From Paraglaciecola sp. MB-3u-78 (lineage in GTDB: Bacteria; Pseudomonadota; Gammaproteobacteria; Enterobacterales; Alteromonadaceae): 64,000 bases of DNA. The DNA lies in NCBI RefSeq assembly GCF_002835935.1, contig NZ_PJCF01000011.1, positions 1 through 64,000 of the forward strand. Direction: 5' to 3'. How positions within the stretch are numbered: the stretch's first letter is position 1; each line of letters starts with the position of its first letter. The position numbers and the translations under genes are program-made. The notes under the pieces were generated by a model. It worked only from the letters and a program-made list of their open reading frames with translations, ran no database searches and was not told the DNA's origin. Of this stretch, positions 8,765 to 17,819 are shown in pieces.

Positions 8765-8797
8765 CTTGTTTATTCTCTTATTATTGTTTTTTAGCTG

Positions 8798-9493
8798 TTA
8801 TTTGTAAGTCAGAAGGTGTTTACGATCGCCTTCGAATGCGCTGTGTTCGTTTAGTGACGATAAAATAGCACCTTTTCTGGTGCTGATTAATTTGGTGATA
8901 CCGCAGTTTACTAGGGTCCAGATAAGTGCCATAAGGTTTTCTGCGGGTACTCCTAGTATGGCTTGAGATAATAACGCTATCGGTCCACCTGAACTGAATA
9001 CTGCTACACGTTTTTCACCATCAAGCTCACTTATTAAGTGAGTCAACGCAGTTTGGATCCTGGCCTGATAATCGGGCCAGGACTCAATATAATCAGCATT
9101 GTGTTGGCTGCCAATCCAGCGGTTAAAGGCTTGGCCAATGACTTGCTCTAGTGCTTTATGAGGATTGTCTTGTTTCCTCATATAGGTTCTTACTCCTTGA
9201 GGAGTGGCAAGCTCAGGGTTGAATTGGGCGAGGATATCCTGATGGTCGTACTCGTTCCATCCTGCGTTTACTTGCAGTTCAATATCCTTTTGACCCATTG
9301 CAGATAAACAGCCATCTGCAGTTTGCTGGTGTCGCTGCATACTGCCCCGTAGGACTTTATCAAAACCGCCTACTCTAGCTCTAAAGCTCTCGCCTATGTG
9401 TCTAGCTTGTTGTTCGCCAAGCTCAGATAAACAATCATATTCAGCTTTGCCAAAGGATGCTTGGCCATGTCTAATTAAATAAATTGCGGTCAT
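8798..9493 (-). CDS. Histidine phosphatase family protein (phosphoglycerate mutase-like)
   Basis: 231 residues. The N-terminal IYLIRHGQASFG motif at residues 4-15 carries the catalytic RHG, and the second catalytic His region VFSSGGPIALLSQAIL near 170 reads SSGG where many members have SHGG, so the usual second His is replaced. The branch-1 histidine phosphatase fold is otherwise clear (RGSMQRHQQTADGC, WNEYDHQDIL). Family members act on phosphosugars or other phosphate esters. It sits inside the acyl-CoA dehydrogenase/SDR operon, a combination seen in marine gammaproteobacteria near fatty-acid breakdown genes, but its role there is unknown. Confidence 0.85.
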   Translation of the reverse strand: MTAIYLIRHGQASFGKAEYDCLSELGEQQARHIGESFRARVGGFDKVLRGSMQRHQQTADGCLSAMGQKDIELQVNAGWNEYDHQDILAQFNPELATPQGVRTYMRKQDNPHKALEQVIGQAFNRWIGSQHNADYIESWPDYQARIQTALTHLISELDGEKRVAVFSSGGPIALLSQAILGVPAENLMALIWTLVNCGITKLISTRKGAILSSLNEHSAFEGDRKHLLTYK

Positions 9494-9585
9494 GTTAGCG
9501 CTCCTTTAGCGTTTGCCTTTGATGGCTTTACGGCATTGCCAAAGCAAATAATGCACAAAAAACCAAATGTGTTTATCAGTATTGC

Positions 9586-10398
9586 TCAAGGTATTAGGCT
9601 AGGTTTAAAGTTTTTCAATTGTTTTTTCATCATAGCCAAATAACGCATAGCCGGTAACCAACGTTTGATGCGAAAGGCGGTTCGTCCGTCTTTGTGGGTG
9701 ATGGTCATAAACTTGAGGTTTTCACTGTCTTGGTAAATTGCTTCGGCTACTTGAGCCGCGGTGATATCGGAATAGGTATGCAGCATTTTACTCACGAGTT
9801 TTGCCACACCGGGTTGTTTACTGCGCAGTGATTCATCTAAGTTAGTAGAAAAGAAACCCGGACAAGCCACACTCACATGAATATTATCGTCAGTAAGCTC
9901 AAGGTGCATGGTTTCTGAAAAGCTAACCACTGCAGCTTTACTGGCGTTATAACTACCCATTAGTGGGGCAGGGGTGATCCCTGCTTGTGAAGCAATATTC
10001 ACTATTTTGCCAGCACCTTGCTGTTTCATCAGAGGCACAAAAGCACGGCACATACGCACCATGCCAAATACATTAATATTGATGACCCATTGCCACTGCT
10101 CAATATCTTCAAATTCCAAAGCGCCGCCTGTGGCGACACCGGCATTGTTGACTAATACATCCACTTTCTGCCAACGAGATTGAAGTTGTTGTTTCAGTGT
10201 TTCAATGTCAGCTTCGTTGGTGATATCACAAGGCAAAAAGAAGGCTGCACCACCTGACTTAGTGATGCTATCAACCACTTTATGGCCGCGATCTGAGTTG
10301 AGATCGACAATACACACTTCAAAATTTTGTTTGGCATAATGTAATGCCAGCGCTTCACCTAAACCTGACGCGCCACCTGTTATTAATACTGTCTTCAT
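9586..10398 (-). CDS. Short-chain dehydrogenase/reductase (SDR)
   Basis: 270 residues. TGGASGLGEALALHYAK (residues 7-23) is the nucleotide-binding loop, and Asp in VCIVDLNSDRG at the end of strand 2 suggests NAD(H). VLVNNAGVATGG holds the NNAG motif, SQAGITPAPLMGSYNASKAA carries Ser and the YxxxK pair near residue 155. The start codon follows the stop of the acyl-CoA dehydrogenase with no gap (TAA directly followed by ATG), so the two are translationally coupled. Likely oxidises or reduces an acyl-derived alcohol/ketone in the same pathway; that is inference from context. Confidence 0.92.
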   Translation of the reverse strand: MKTVLITGGASGLGEALALHYAKQNFEVCIVDLNSDRGHKVVDSITKSGGAAFFLPCDITNEADIETLKQQLQSRWQKVDVLVNNAGVATGGALEFEDIEQWQWVININVFGMVRMCRAFVPLMKQQGAGKIVNIASQAGITPAPLMGSYNASKAAVVSFSETMHLELTDDNIHVSVACPGFFSTNLDESLRSKQPGVAKLVSKMLHTYSDITAAQVAEAIYQDSENLKFMTITHKDGRTAFRIKRWLPAMRYLAMMKKQLKNFKPSLIP

Positions 10399-11619
10399 TT
10401 ATTGGTACTTCTTAAGTTCTAATCGGGCAACCATACCTTTATGTACTTCATCAGGTCCGTCGGCCAAACGTAATGCTCTAGCACCAGCAGCAAAACGGGC
10501 CAGTGGGAAGTCATCACACATACCTGCGCCACCATGAATTTGGGTAGCCATATCTACCACTTCTTCAAGCATTTTTGGCACCGCAACTTTAATCGCAGAA
10601 ATATCCACCATGGCATTTTTAACGCCCACGTTATCAATTTTCCAAGCGGCTTGTAGGGTTAATAAACGGGCTTGTTCAATAGCAATACGTGCTTCGGCGA
10701 CGCGTTCTCTGTTGCCACCTAACATCATTAAAGGTTTACCAAAAGCAGTACGTGACATGCCACGCTGCATCGCCAGTTCTAAGGCTTTTTCAGCGCAGCC
10801 AATAGCACGCATACAATGATGAATTCGACCTGGACCAAGACGACCTTGGGCAATGGCAAAACCTTTACCTAGGCCAACCAGTAGGTTTTCTTTAGGTACT
10901 CGTACATTAGTAAAGTGCATTTCGCCATGACCAGAAGGCGCGTCATAATCGCCGAATGCTTGCAACATACGTTTAATTTCAATGCCCGGTGTATCTAGCG
11001 GCACAACTACCATACTGTGCTGGCTGTGTTTGTCGTTTTCGGGATTGGATAAGGCCATAAAAATAGCAATTTTGGCATTGGGGTGACCTAAACCTGTAGA
11101 CCACCATTTTTTGCCGTTAAGTACTAATTCATCGCCGTCTAATTCAACGGTTGCTTGCATATTGGTGGCATCAGATGAAGCCACATCGGGTTCGGTCATC
11201 CCAAATACTGAGCGTATTTCACCGGCTAATAGCGGTTTAAGCCACTTCTGTTGTTGGAATTCGTTACCGAAGTGATAAAGCACTTCCATATTGCCGGTAT
11301 CAGGGGCGCTGCAGTTAAATATTTCCGAAGCAAATAATACTCGACCCATTTGTTCTGCTAGTGGTGCATATTCTAATGTGGTTAAGCCTTGGCCTAATTT
11401 TGCGTCGGGTAAAAATAGATTCCATAACCCCGCTTCTTGGGCTTTCTTTTTAAGAGGTTCAATTAACGGATGGGCTTGCCAATTTTTCCAATCACCACCG
11501 GGATTTAACGCGAGGGTTTCTGCATAAATTTGTTCTTCAACTGGATAAATGTGTTCATCCATAAAGGCTTTCACACGTTCGATATAACCTTGTGTTTTTT
11601 CGCTGTGGTTAAAATCCAT
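10399..11619 (-). CDS. Acyl-CoA dehydrogenase family protein
   Basis: FAD enzyme introducing a double bond next to the CoA thioester. 406 residues from the ATG at 11617-11619, preceded by TGGAG; the frame is open further but that stretch is the divergent promoter region. Seen: N-terminal helical domain, FAD/substrate block FGMTEPDVASSDATNMQATV, KWWSTGLGHPNAKI, and the C-terminal QIHGGAGMCDDFPLARFAAG followed by ALRLADGPDEVHKGMVAR, typical of the ACAD10/11-like subgroup acting on longer or modified acyl chains. First gene of a minus-strand operon and divergent from a LysR regulator, which probably controls it. Confidence 0.93.
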   Translation of the reverse strand: MDFNHSEKTQGYIERVKAFMDEHIYPVEEQIYAETLALNPGGDWKNWQAHPLIEPLKKKAQEAGLWNLFLPDAKLGQGLTTLEYAPLAEQMGRVLFASEIFNCSAPDTGNMEVLYHFGNEFQQQKWLKPLLAGEIRSVFGMTEPDVASSDATNMQATVELDGDELVLNGKKWWSTGLGHPNAKIAIFMALSNPENDKHSQHSMVVVPLDTPGIEIKRMLQAFGDYDAPSGHGEMHFTNVRVPKENLLVGLGKGFAIAQGRLGPGRIHHCMRAIGCAEKALELAMQRGMSRTAFGKPLMMLGGNRERVAEARIAIEQARLLTLQAAWKIDNVGVKNAMVDISAIKVAVPKMLEEVVDMATQIHGGAGMCDDFPLARFAAGARALRLADGPDEVHKGMVARLELKKYQ

Positions 11620-11694
11620 AATAGTGACTCCAAAAGTAGGGGAAGTAGAACTTAGACTTAGGATAGTCCCTTTATTCAATTGAATGAAATGAAA

Positions 11695-11723
11695 AATACT
11701 ATATGGTTACTATGAATAGTATT
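11695..11723. promoter_or_regulatory. Dyad operator candidate between acyl-CoA dehydrogenase and LysR gene
   Basis: AATACTAT at 11695-11702 and its exact inverted copy ATAGTATT at 11716-11723 flank a 13-base spacer, and a tighter ACTATgaATAGT dyad is nested on the right side. It lies in the divergent intergenic region, where LysR regulators normally bind. Binding is inferred from position and symmetry only. Confidence 0.45.
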
Positions 11724-11739
11724 CACATAGTGGTGTGTG

Positions 11740-12657
11740 ATGACAGACGTTTCAAAAGTCCAGCAACTTGATCTTAATTTACTCAAAGTGTTTGAAAGTA
11801 TTTATCAAGAACAGAATATGTCCCGGGCAGCAGAGGTGCTGCATATTACGCCATCGGCGGTAAGCCATGCATTAAAAAGACTGCGAGAATATTTGGGCGA
11901 TCCACTCTTTCAGCGCAGTAATAATCGCATGTTACCTACACCCGCCTGTCAGCGTATGGCTCCGCAGATAATTGATAATCTGACGCGTTTAAGACAAATA
12001 CTGCAACATTGGGGGGAATTTCAACCCCTTAACAGTCAACATCATTTTCGTTTGGGTATTCACTACGCACTCGAACCTTCTATTTTGCCAAGGTTGGCTA
12101 AAAAGTTGGCTGAGTGCGCACCCAATGCTACCTTTGCCAGTGTCAAAGTAGACCGAGAAAACTTAACCCGAGAGTTAGGGGTAGGGCATATTGATATGGC
12201 GTTTGATGTAGCTCTACCCCTTAAACCACCGGTATTACACACAAAACTGATTGATGGAGAATTTTGTGTCTTAATGCGTAAAGGACATCCCCTTGAGCAC
12301 AACTTAACTCAAAAAACCTACTTTGCAGCTAAACATATAGGTGTATCTCACCGCCCAAGTGGTGCGGCTGCCGAGGATATTTTGTTTCAACAACAAGGTT
12401 TATCCCGGCGTATCAGTATTCGCTGCCAAAACTACTATGCAGCAAAAGCGATGCTTATTGAGTCTGACTTTTTGTTAACTGTGCCCTATATATTGGGTAA
12501 TGAGTTGATGGGAGGTATAGAGCAAGCCGATTGTTTATCTCAAGTTCCTATGCCTGTCCGTTTGACTAATATTGAGACACATCTGTACTGGCACAAAAAC
12601 ACTGAGCATGACGAGGCACTAAGTTGGTTTAGGCAAATTCTGATATCACTGATTTAG
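11740..12657 (+). CDS. LysR-family transcriptional regulator
   Basis: 305 residues from ATG 11740 (a GTG sits one codon earlier). Residues 8-67 form the winged HTH: LDLNLLKVFESIYQEQNMSR, then the recognition region ITPSAVSHALKRLREYLGDP and LFQRSNNRMLPT. The C-terminal two thirds is a LysR substrate-binding domain of the Nod/PBP2 type. It is divergently transcribed from the acyl-CoA dehydrogenase operon with 120 bases between them, so regulation of that operon in response to an acyl or aromatic intermediate is the simplest reading. The effector is unknown. Confidence 0.92.
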   Translation: MTDVSKVQQLDLNLLKVFESIYQEQNMSRAAEVLHITPSAVSHALKRLREYLGDPLFQRSNNRMLPTPACQRMAPQIIDNLTRLRQILQHWGEFQPLNSQHHFRLGIHYALEPSILPRLAKKLAECAPNATFASVKVDRENLTRELGVGHIDMAFDVALPLKPPVLHTKLIDGEFCVLMRKGHPLEHNLTQKTYFAAKHIGVSHRPSGAAAEDILFQQQGLSRRISIRCQNYYAAKAMLIESDFLLTVPYILGNELMGGIEQADCLSQVPMPVRLTNIETHLYWHKNTEHDEALSWFRQILISLI

Positions 12658-12768
12658 ATTATTATGGGCTCTAGTCCCGTTAGCGTTATCATGACATTAT
12701 ATCTTTTTGTATGAAAATTAATTTGTTCAGGTTTGATGCTGTTCAATTTAAAGTGAAAGGAGGTTAGG

Positions 12769-14261
12769 TTGAGGTACGGTAAGTGTATTGCGCTAATAGT
12801 CAGTTGTCTTATTTGTACTTTTAGTACTTCATTATTGAGTGCTCCACTCTTATTTGACCAATCAGTTCCGACAGTGGACATCCAAAAAGAATTTAAAAAT
12901 GGTAAGGCGAGTCTTGCCGGAGAGTGGGCATTAAGCTGGGGAGAATGGACACCGTTAGCCGATATAGCCTCGTCCAAAGCGAATTTCAAAATTGTGCAAT
13001 TACCTAATTTTGTGAGTTCTTTGGTGGACAGTAAAACCTTAAATGAAAATAGATTTGGTACCTATATACTTAAACTGAATAATTTGAAGCGTACTTTCAA
13101 TGAGCCAGCAATACGTATGCGTAACGTTAATGATGCTTGGCAGGCATGGTGGATTGATGACTCTGGGCAGACGCAATTTTTAGGTGAATCCGGAAAAATT
13201 TCAAAAAACTATGCAGCGCAACAAATGCGCTTTAAAACACAAATATTACAACTCCCTCAGAATGTTAATTCAGGCACCTTAGTGGTGTATCTTTCGGCGC
13301 AATTATATAAACGGGCAGGCATGTATGGCGCGTTCGATGTGCGGGAACTCGAATCGGCTAATAAAGCCCTGCTCTCTGACTTGGCCAGTCGCGTTGCGTT
13401 AATTGGGATTGGTTTACTTGTTGTATTTCAAAATATACTGTTTTATTTATTTCGCCCCAAAGAGCGTGTTTTATTATTATTGGCAGTGTTTGCGTTTTCT
13501 GTTTTGTTAAGAGCTGGGGTGTCGACCGATTATGTCTATTACCTTTTAGGGGATCCTGCCAATTTTGATATTTTGTTGAGACTGGAATATATCACCATAG
13601 TATGGCCGGCCGTGGCGGCTACTCACTTTTTTTCGTGTTTATACCCAGCTAAATTTTCTGCTCAAGTCATTAAGTTAGGTTACCTCATTTTGGGCATTGT
13701 TGTCTTGGTCACACTGCTCGTGCCCCTTAAACAAGTTGTTGATAATTTATTTTATTATCAGGGCTTTTTAGGCGTATTCAGTTTTTATGCTATGTGGTTG
13801 GTCATACATTCGATGATAGTGAAATCTTATCGCTCCACATTAATGATTGTCAGTGGTTTTGTTCTATTTGGAGGGGTGTTAAATGACGTAGTAGCCGCGT
13901 TGTCTAGCTCTTATAATCTTTATGTTACTGAATATACGCTGTTTTTATTTTTGTTGACACAAACCCAATACCATTCCTTAAGGTTTGTATCTGCACTAGA
14001 TATGGCCGAACATTTAACCAATAACTTACAACAAGAAGTGACACAAAAGACCAATGAATTGTCTATTCGCAATCGTGAACTGGAAGATAAGGCTGATTAT
14101 CTGAAAATTCAGCATGATCGGATAAAAGAGTTATCAGAAACTGACCACCTCACTGGTTTGTTCAATCGCCAAACCTTTGATGGCTATTTTGAGTTGCAAT
14201 TTGCTCAAGCTATTCAGCAAACAGAAAATTTAGCTTTAATGATGTTAGATATAGATAACTT
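12769..14261 (+). pseudogene. 7TMR-DISM diguanylate cyclase, 5' part (split by IS)
   Basis: Membrane sensor with GGDEF output making cyclic di-GMP. A TTG start at 12769 follows the strong ribosome site AAAGGAGG. Domains: signal peptide (1-25), periplasmic 7TMR-DISMED2-type beta domain (about 30-195), seven-TM block (about 205-395), a coiled coil (NLQQEVTQKTNELSIRNREL), then GGDEF beginning ETDHLTGLFNRQTFDGYFEL. The frame stops at MMLDIDNL where the insertion begins. Joining 12769-14261 to 15815-16193 restores one 624-codon frame, proving the two parts were one gene. The 5' part alone keeps the sensor but not the catalytic GGEE motif. Confidence 0.93.
14254..14261 (+). repeat. 8-bp target duplication (GATAACTT), left copy
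   Basis: GATAACTT at 14254-14261 recurs at 15807-15814, directly outside both IS ends. An 8-bp duplication is characteristic of IS66-type transposition and shows a simple insertion that has not rearranged since. Confidence 0.95.
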
Positions 14262-15806
14262 GTAACTACTCAGCACATAATCTAGTTTATTTTTAACGAT
14301 CAAAAATTAAAAAATGATCGACTTGCTTGATCATTTCTAAGCGTTATTATACTGTTTTATTTCGATAATTACGTGGCTAAATGAAAGTAAGCGGCATTGA
14401 TATTGAGTCGAATATCAATAACATTAAAGCACAAATTGAAGCGGACAATACATTGTCACCTTCAATGCGTACTGCTATGGATTTATTGCTTCTTATTGTC
14501 ACGTTACTCTGTCAACGGCTTGGGCTTAACAGTAATAACAGCAGTATACCGCCCTCGTCCGATCAAAATAGAAAGAAAAATTCAAAAGGCAACAGTACTA
14601 AAAAATCAGGTGGACAAAAGGGGCATAAAGGCACAACGCTACCACTTGATGACAACCCTGACATCACACATAAATTAATCGTTGATAGCACACTTTTACC
14701 GCCCGGTAACTATACTGATATGGGTGAAGAGGTGCGGCAAGTGGTCGATATTGAGTTTAAGCGTGTCGTCACTGAATATCGCGCACAAATACTTGAGAAT
14801 GAGTTAGGTCAACGCTTCGTTGCCCCATTTCCCCAAGACGTTAATAGCCGTATTCAATATGGTATTGGGTTAAAAGCTCATGCGGTTTACCTGTCCCAAT
14901 ATCAATTACTGCCTTATGAGCGCATTCGTGAGTATTTCACTGACCAGCTTAATATACCTTTGAGCAGCGGCAGTCTTTTCAACTTTATCAATACCGCTTT
15001 TACCAAACTGGAAGAGACGCAAGCATTAGATATTATCAAAGCGAACTTGAGAAAAGAAAAGACATTACATACCGATGAAACTGGCATCAATATCAACGGA
15101 AAAAGACAATGGCTACATAACGCTTCGTCTCTGGATTGGACGTATTTATCAGCCCATGAAAAACGAGGCCATGATGCCATGGATGAGATTGACATATTAC
15201 CCCAGTTCAACGGTGTGATGTGCCATGACCATTGGAAACCTTATTATCGTTATGAGTGCCTACATTCATTATGCAATGCGCATCACCTGCGAGAATTAAC
15301 TCGAGCGTATGAGCAAGATAATCAAGCTTGGGCTGAGGAAATACGGGTGTTTTTAGTTAAGCTCAATCAAGAGGTAGATAAGGCTGGCGGGTTACTCAGT
15401 GTTGAAAGACAAGACACCTTGCGACGTCACTATCAAGCGATTTTAAAGGCAGGAGAAAAAGAAAGTCCTGCGCCGATACCAGTGAAAGGTAAGCGAGGAC
15501 GGCCTAAAAGAACTCAATCACGTAACCTACTTGAGCGATTACAAAACTATGAAAGCGATGTACTTAGATTCATGACGGATGAGGCAGTGCCATTCACTAA
15601 TAATCAGGGCGAAAATGATTTGAGGATGGCAAAGGTTCAACAAAAGATATCGGGATGTTTTAGAAGTGCTAACGGAGCCAAAATGTTTTTTGGATTACGT
15701 AGCTATCTGTCGAGCTGCAAAAAACAAGGGATCAGTGGGTCCACGGCATTAACGTTATTATTAAATGGCATGCTGCCTAATATCTTTATACCCGCTGAGT
15801 AGTTAC
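14262..15806 (+). mobile_element. Single-gene IS66-type element (1545 bp), ISBst12-like
   Basis: Perfect 13-bp terminal inverted repeats GTAACTACTCAGC (14262-14274) and its complement (15794-15806), one transposase gene, no tnpA or tnpB, and exact 8-bp target duplications. The stop codon of the transposase lies inside the right repeat. The same architecture and nearly the same ends occur at 52940-54490. Confidence 0.95.
14381..15802 (+). CDS. IS66-type (ISBst12 subgroup) transposase
   Basis: 473 residues. The N-terminus has a helical region followed by NSNNSSIPPSSDQNRKK, the hallmark of the single-ORF IS66 subgroup, and the SGGQKGHKG motif. DDE residues: Asp in TLHTDETGINING (about 232), Asp in VMCHDHWKPYYRY (about 280), Glu in NNQGENDLRMAKVQQKISG (about 410), with the C-terminal GCFRSANGAKMFFGLRSYLS block. 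About 60 percent similar by eye to the protein at 53047-54486. Complete, with intact ends, so likely mobile. Confidence 0.94.
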   Translation: MKVSGIDIESNINNIKAQIEADNTLSPSMRTAMDLLLLIVTLLCQRLGLNSNNSSIPPSSDQNRKKNSKGNSTKKSGGQKGHKGTTLPLDDNPDITHKLIVDSTLLPPGNYTDMGEEVRQVVDIEFKRVVTEYRAQILENELGQRFVAPFPQDVNSRIQYGIGLKAHAVYLSQYQLLPYERIREYFTDQLNIPLSSGSLFNFINTAFTKLEETQALDIIKANLRKEKTLHTDETGININGKRQWLHNASSLDWTYLSAHEKRGHDAMDEIDILPQFNGVMCHDHWKPYYRYECLHSLCNAHHLRELTRAYEQDNQAWAEEIRVFLVKLNQEVDKAGGLLSVERQDTLRRHYQAILKAGEKESPAPIPVKGKRGRPKRTQSRNLLERLQNYESDVLRFMTDEAVPFTNNQGENDLRMAKVQQKISGCFRSANGAKMFFGLRSYLSSCKKQGISGSTALTLLLNGMLPNIFIPAE

Positions 15807-15814
15807 GATAACTT

Positions 15815-16193
15815 TAAGAAAATTAATGACAGTTATGGACATCAAGTCGGGGATGAGTGTTTAAAAGCAGTGGCAGAATATTTACGGCAAACTACTTTGC
15901 GTAAAGGTGATTTTGTCGCAAGGTATGGTGGTGAGGAAGTGGTTATTGTTTTAACTAATACTGATATCAAAGGCGCTGAAGAAATTAGTCAAAGAATATG
16001 TGATGGATTGAGTCAGATAAAATTAAGTGTTGAGCAAGGTGCGATTGTACTTACTGCAAGTTTTGGCGTAGCTGAGTTAACTTACAATCATGCTAGGAAT
16101 ACAACCCAGTTATTAAAACTGGCAGATGACGCACTTTATCAGGCAAAAGCCCAAGGTAAAAACCAAGTGGTTACGGCTAAAATACCTACATAG
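15815..16193 (+). pseudogene. Diguanylate cyclase, 3' part with GGDEF core
   Basis: Continuation of the 12769 gene after the insertion and the second GATAACTT copy (15807-15814). It reads FKKINDSYGHQVGDECL, then the active-site loop RYGGEEVVIV, and ends with LKLADDALYQAKAQGKNQV, the standard C-terminus of GGDEF domains. The signature is GGEEV where GG(D/E)EF is usual, so Phe is replaced by Val; this position tolerates change in some active enzymes. No start codon or ribosome site of its own is evident. Confidence 0.9.
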
Positions 16194-16311
16194 AAGGGGT
16201 ATTCCTTAAAATATAAACAAAGTTATTACACTCAATAAATTCTAACGTTTATTATACTAGCTGACGGCTAGTTTAAGTCAGCCTAGTTAAAATCCAAAAG
16301 AGCCCATTGTC

Positions 16312-17028
16312 TTGCTTAGTATTGTTGTCCCTACATTAAACGAATCCAAAACCGGTTATCTGTCTAAGATACTTAATGCCTATAATGGGGTAGGGGGTAT
16401 AGAGGTCATTTGTGTGGATGGCGGTAGTCAAGACGATACTATTTCGATAATCAAGCAGTCTAATGCCAAGTTAATCATTACAGATATTGGCTCCCGAGCG
16501 GGTCGATTAAATACAGGTATCAAACAAGCTAAATTCGATATGGTGCTGCTGCATCACCCACGTAGTCTAGTGGATGTTGAGGGTATTAAAGCCTTAACTA
16601 ACCGAACCTCAGATATACGCTGGGGAGCTTTTACTCATCAGTTTTCAATCTCTCATCCTTTACTTAATTTCACTTCTTGGTATTCAAATCATATAAGGGG
16701 GAGACGGGGCATATATTATTTAGATCACTGTTTGTTTGCACAAAAACAACTGTTACTGGATGTGGGACTATTACCCGAGATAGACATTTTTGAAGATACT
16801 GAAATATGTTTAAGGCTAAAAAAACAGGCAAACCCTATTAGGTTACCTTTTATCAGCCAGACCTCTGCGGTGCGGTTTCAGTCTCATGGGGTCTATCGCC
16901 AAGCGTTAAAAAATCAGTATTTAAAGTGGTTATACTACTTTAAACGTTCTGACAAAGAGATGAATCGATTGTATGAAAAAGGCATTGAATTAAACACTGA
17001 GTATGCCAAAAAGCATAACCATAAATGA
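16312..17028 (+). CDS. Family 2 glycosyltransferase
   Basis: GT-A fold glycosyltransferase, 238 residues from a TTG start at 16312, chosen because the first strand LSIVVPTLNES begins immediately after it. The nucleotide-sugar Asp is in VICVDGGSQDDTISI (residues about 33-47). The DXD position is replaced by HHPRS (residues about 82-86), an atypical sequence; similar short family members are involved in surface saccharide synthesis, but donor and acceptor are unknown. It stands alone between the split cyclase and a convergent operon. Confidence 0.82.
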   Translation: MLSIVVPTLNESKTGYLSKILNAYNGVGGIEVICVDGGSQDDTISIIKQSNAKLIITDIGSRAGRLNTGIKQAKFDMVLLHHPRSLVDVEGIKALTNRTSDIRWGAFTHQFSISHPLLNFTSWYSNHIRGRRGIYYLDHCLFAQKQLLLDVGLLPEIDIFEDTEICLRLKKQANPIRLPFISQTSAVRFQSHGVYRQALKNQYLKWLYYFKRSDKEMNRLYEKGIELNTEYAKKHNHK

Positions 17029-17074
17029 TAAGTGTTTTTTCAGCTACCCTGACTTTATTTATCCGAGGCTGAGG

Positions 17075-17449
17075 TTAACCGCCTAACATTTCACGCAATT
17101 TTTTTTCAGCCAGTTCAGCCGGTGATAAAGATTCATCATCTTGACTTTTTTCGGGTACTTCATCGCCAAACAAGGCGGCTAATTCAGCCTTCGCTTTAGC
17201 CGATTTCTGGTTGTTGGCTGTTTTGAATACCTTGTTGTTAGGTTTGAAATAATCACAAAAATTAGCCTTTTCAGTGTCGCTTATATGCTCAGCCCTTTCT
17301 TCTTCACAGCGGTCTTTGACAAAGTACAAGCACATATTACAAACATGCTGATCTGCTTTGCAGTTGTCACACTCTTCACGGCGTGACATTGGCAGGATGA
17401 CATTTATGAGATCCTCTCCACATTTCCAACAGATAAATTCATTAGACAT
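17075..17449 (-). CDS. Small cysteine-rich, probably zinc-binding protein
   Basis: 124 residues, not recognised as a named family. The first 65 residues hold paired cysteines (CWKCGEDL, CDNCKADQHVCNMCLYF, RCEEE, NFCDYF), a pattern expected for a double zinc ribbon. The C-terminal 50 residues are charged and alanine-rich, ending LAEKKLREMLGG, probably helical. It follows the VOC gene by 14 bases on the same strand and is co-transcribed with it and the DUF4199 gene. Function unknown. Confidence 0.75.
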   Translation of the reverse strand: MSNEFICWKCGEDLINVILPMSRREECDNCKADQHVCNMCLYFVKDRCEEERAEHISDTEKANFCDYFKPNNKVFKTANNQKSAKAKAELAALFGDEVPEKSQDDESLSPAELAEKKLREMLGG

Positions 17450-17463
17450 AAAAATAGTGGCCT

Positions 17464-17799
17464 CTAAAATTGGTCAAACATGATGGTGTTACCATCGGGA
17501 TCTTTCAACACACAATGTGTAGGGCCTGAGTCACCTTGAGTTGGGGTAGTCATCTTAATGTTATTATCTGTTAGATGTTTTTCAATAGATCTCACATCGG
17601 TTGGGTTAAAGGTGAGAATATTAGCCTCGAACATGCCTTCAAATAAACCTATTACGGTGGTTCCCTTTTCTAAAACAAGCCATTTATCTGCGATAGAGCC
17701 ACACTCAGGGCGAGTTTTAAAACCTAAGGTTTCATAAAAGGCTTTTGACTTAGTTATATCTTTAACAGTAAGACTGACTGAAAACTGACCTAACTCCAT
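17464..17799 (-). CDS. VOC-family protein
   Basis: 111 residues, a single vicinal-oxygen-chelate domain: first strand FSVSLTVKDITKSKAFYETL, a middle VLEKGTTVIGLFEG, and the ending THCVLKDPDGNTIMFDQF with the usual Asp-Pro-Asp-Gly loop and terminal metal-side residues. Substrate not predictable. It is the middle gene of a tight three-gene minus-strand operon (20 bases after the DUF4199 gene, 14 before the cysteine-rich gene). Independent of the VOC fragment at 6603. Confidence 0.87.
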   Translation of the reverse strand: MELGQFSVSLTVKDITKSKAFYETLGFKTRPECGSIADKWLVLEKGTTVIGLFEGMFEANILTFNPTDVRSIEKHLTDNNIKMTTPTQGDSGPTHCVLKDPDGNTIMFDQF

Positions 17800-17819
17800 T
17801 GAATGTCTCCATTGTATTT

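Noticed and set aside
15765-16193. Independent small GGDEF gene starting inside the IS
   Set aside because: The first codons are IS sequence; the genuine part is the 3' end of the gene starting at 12769, as shown by the target duplication and restored frame.
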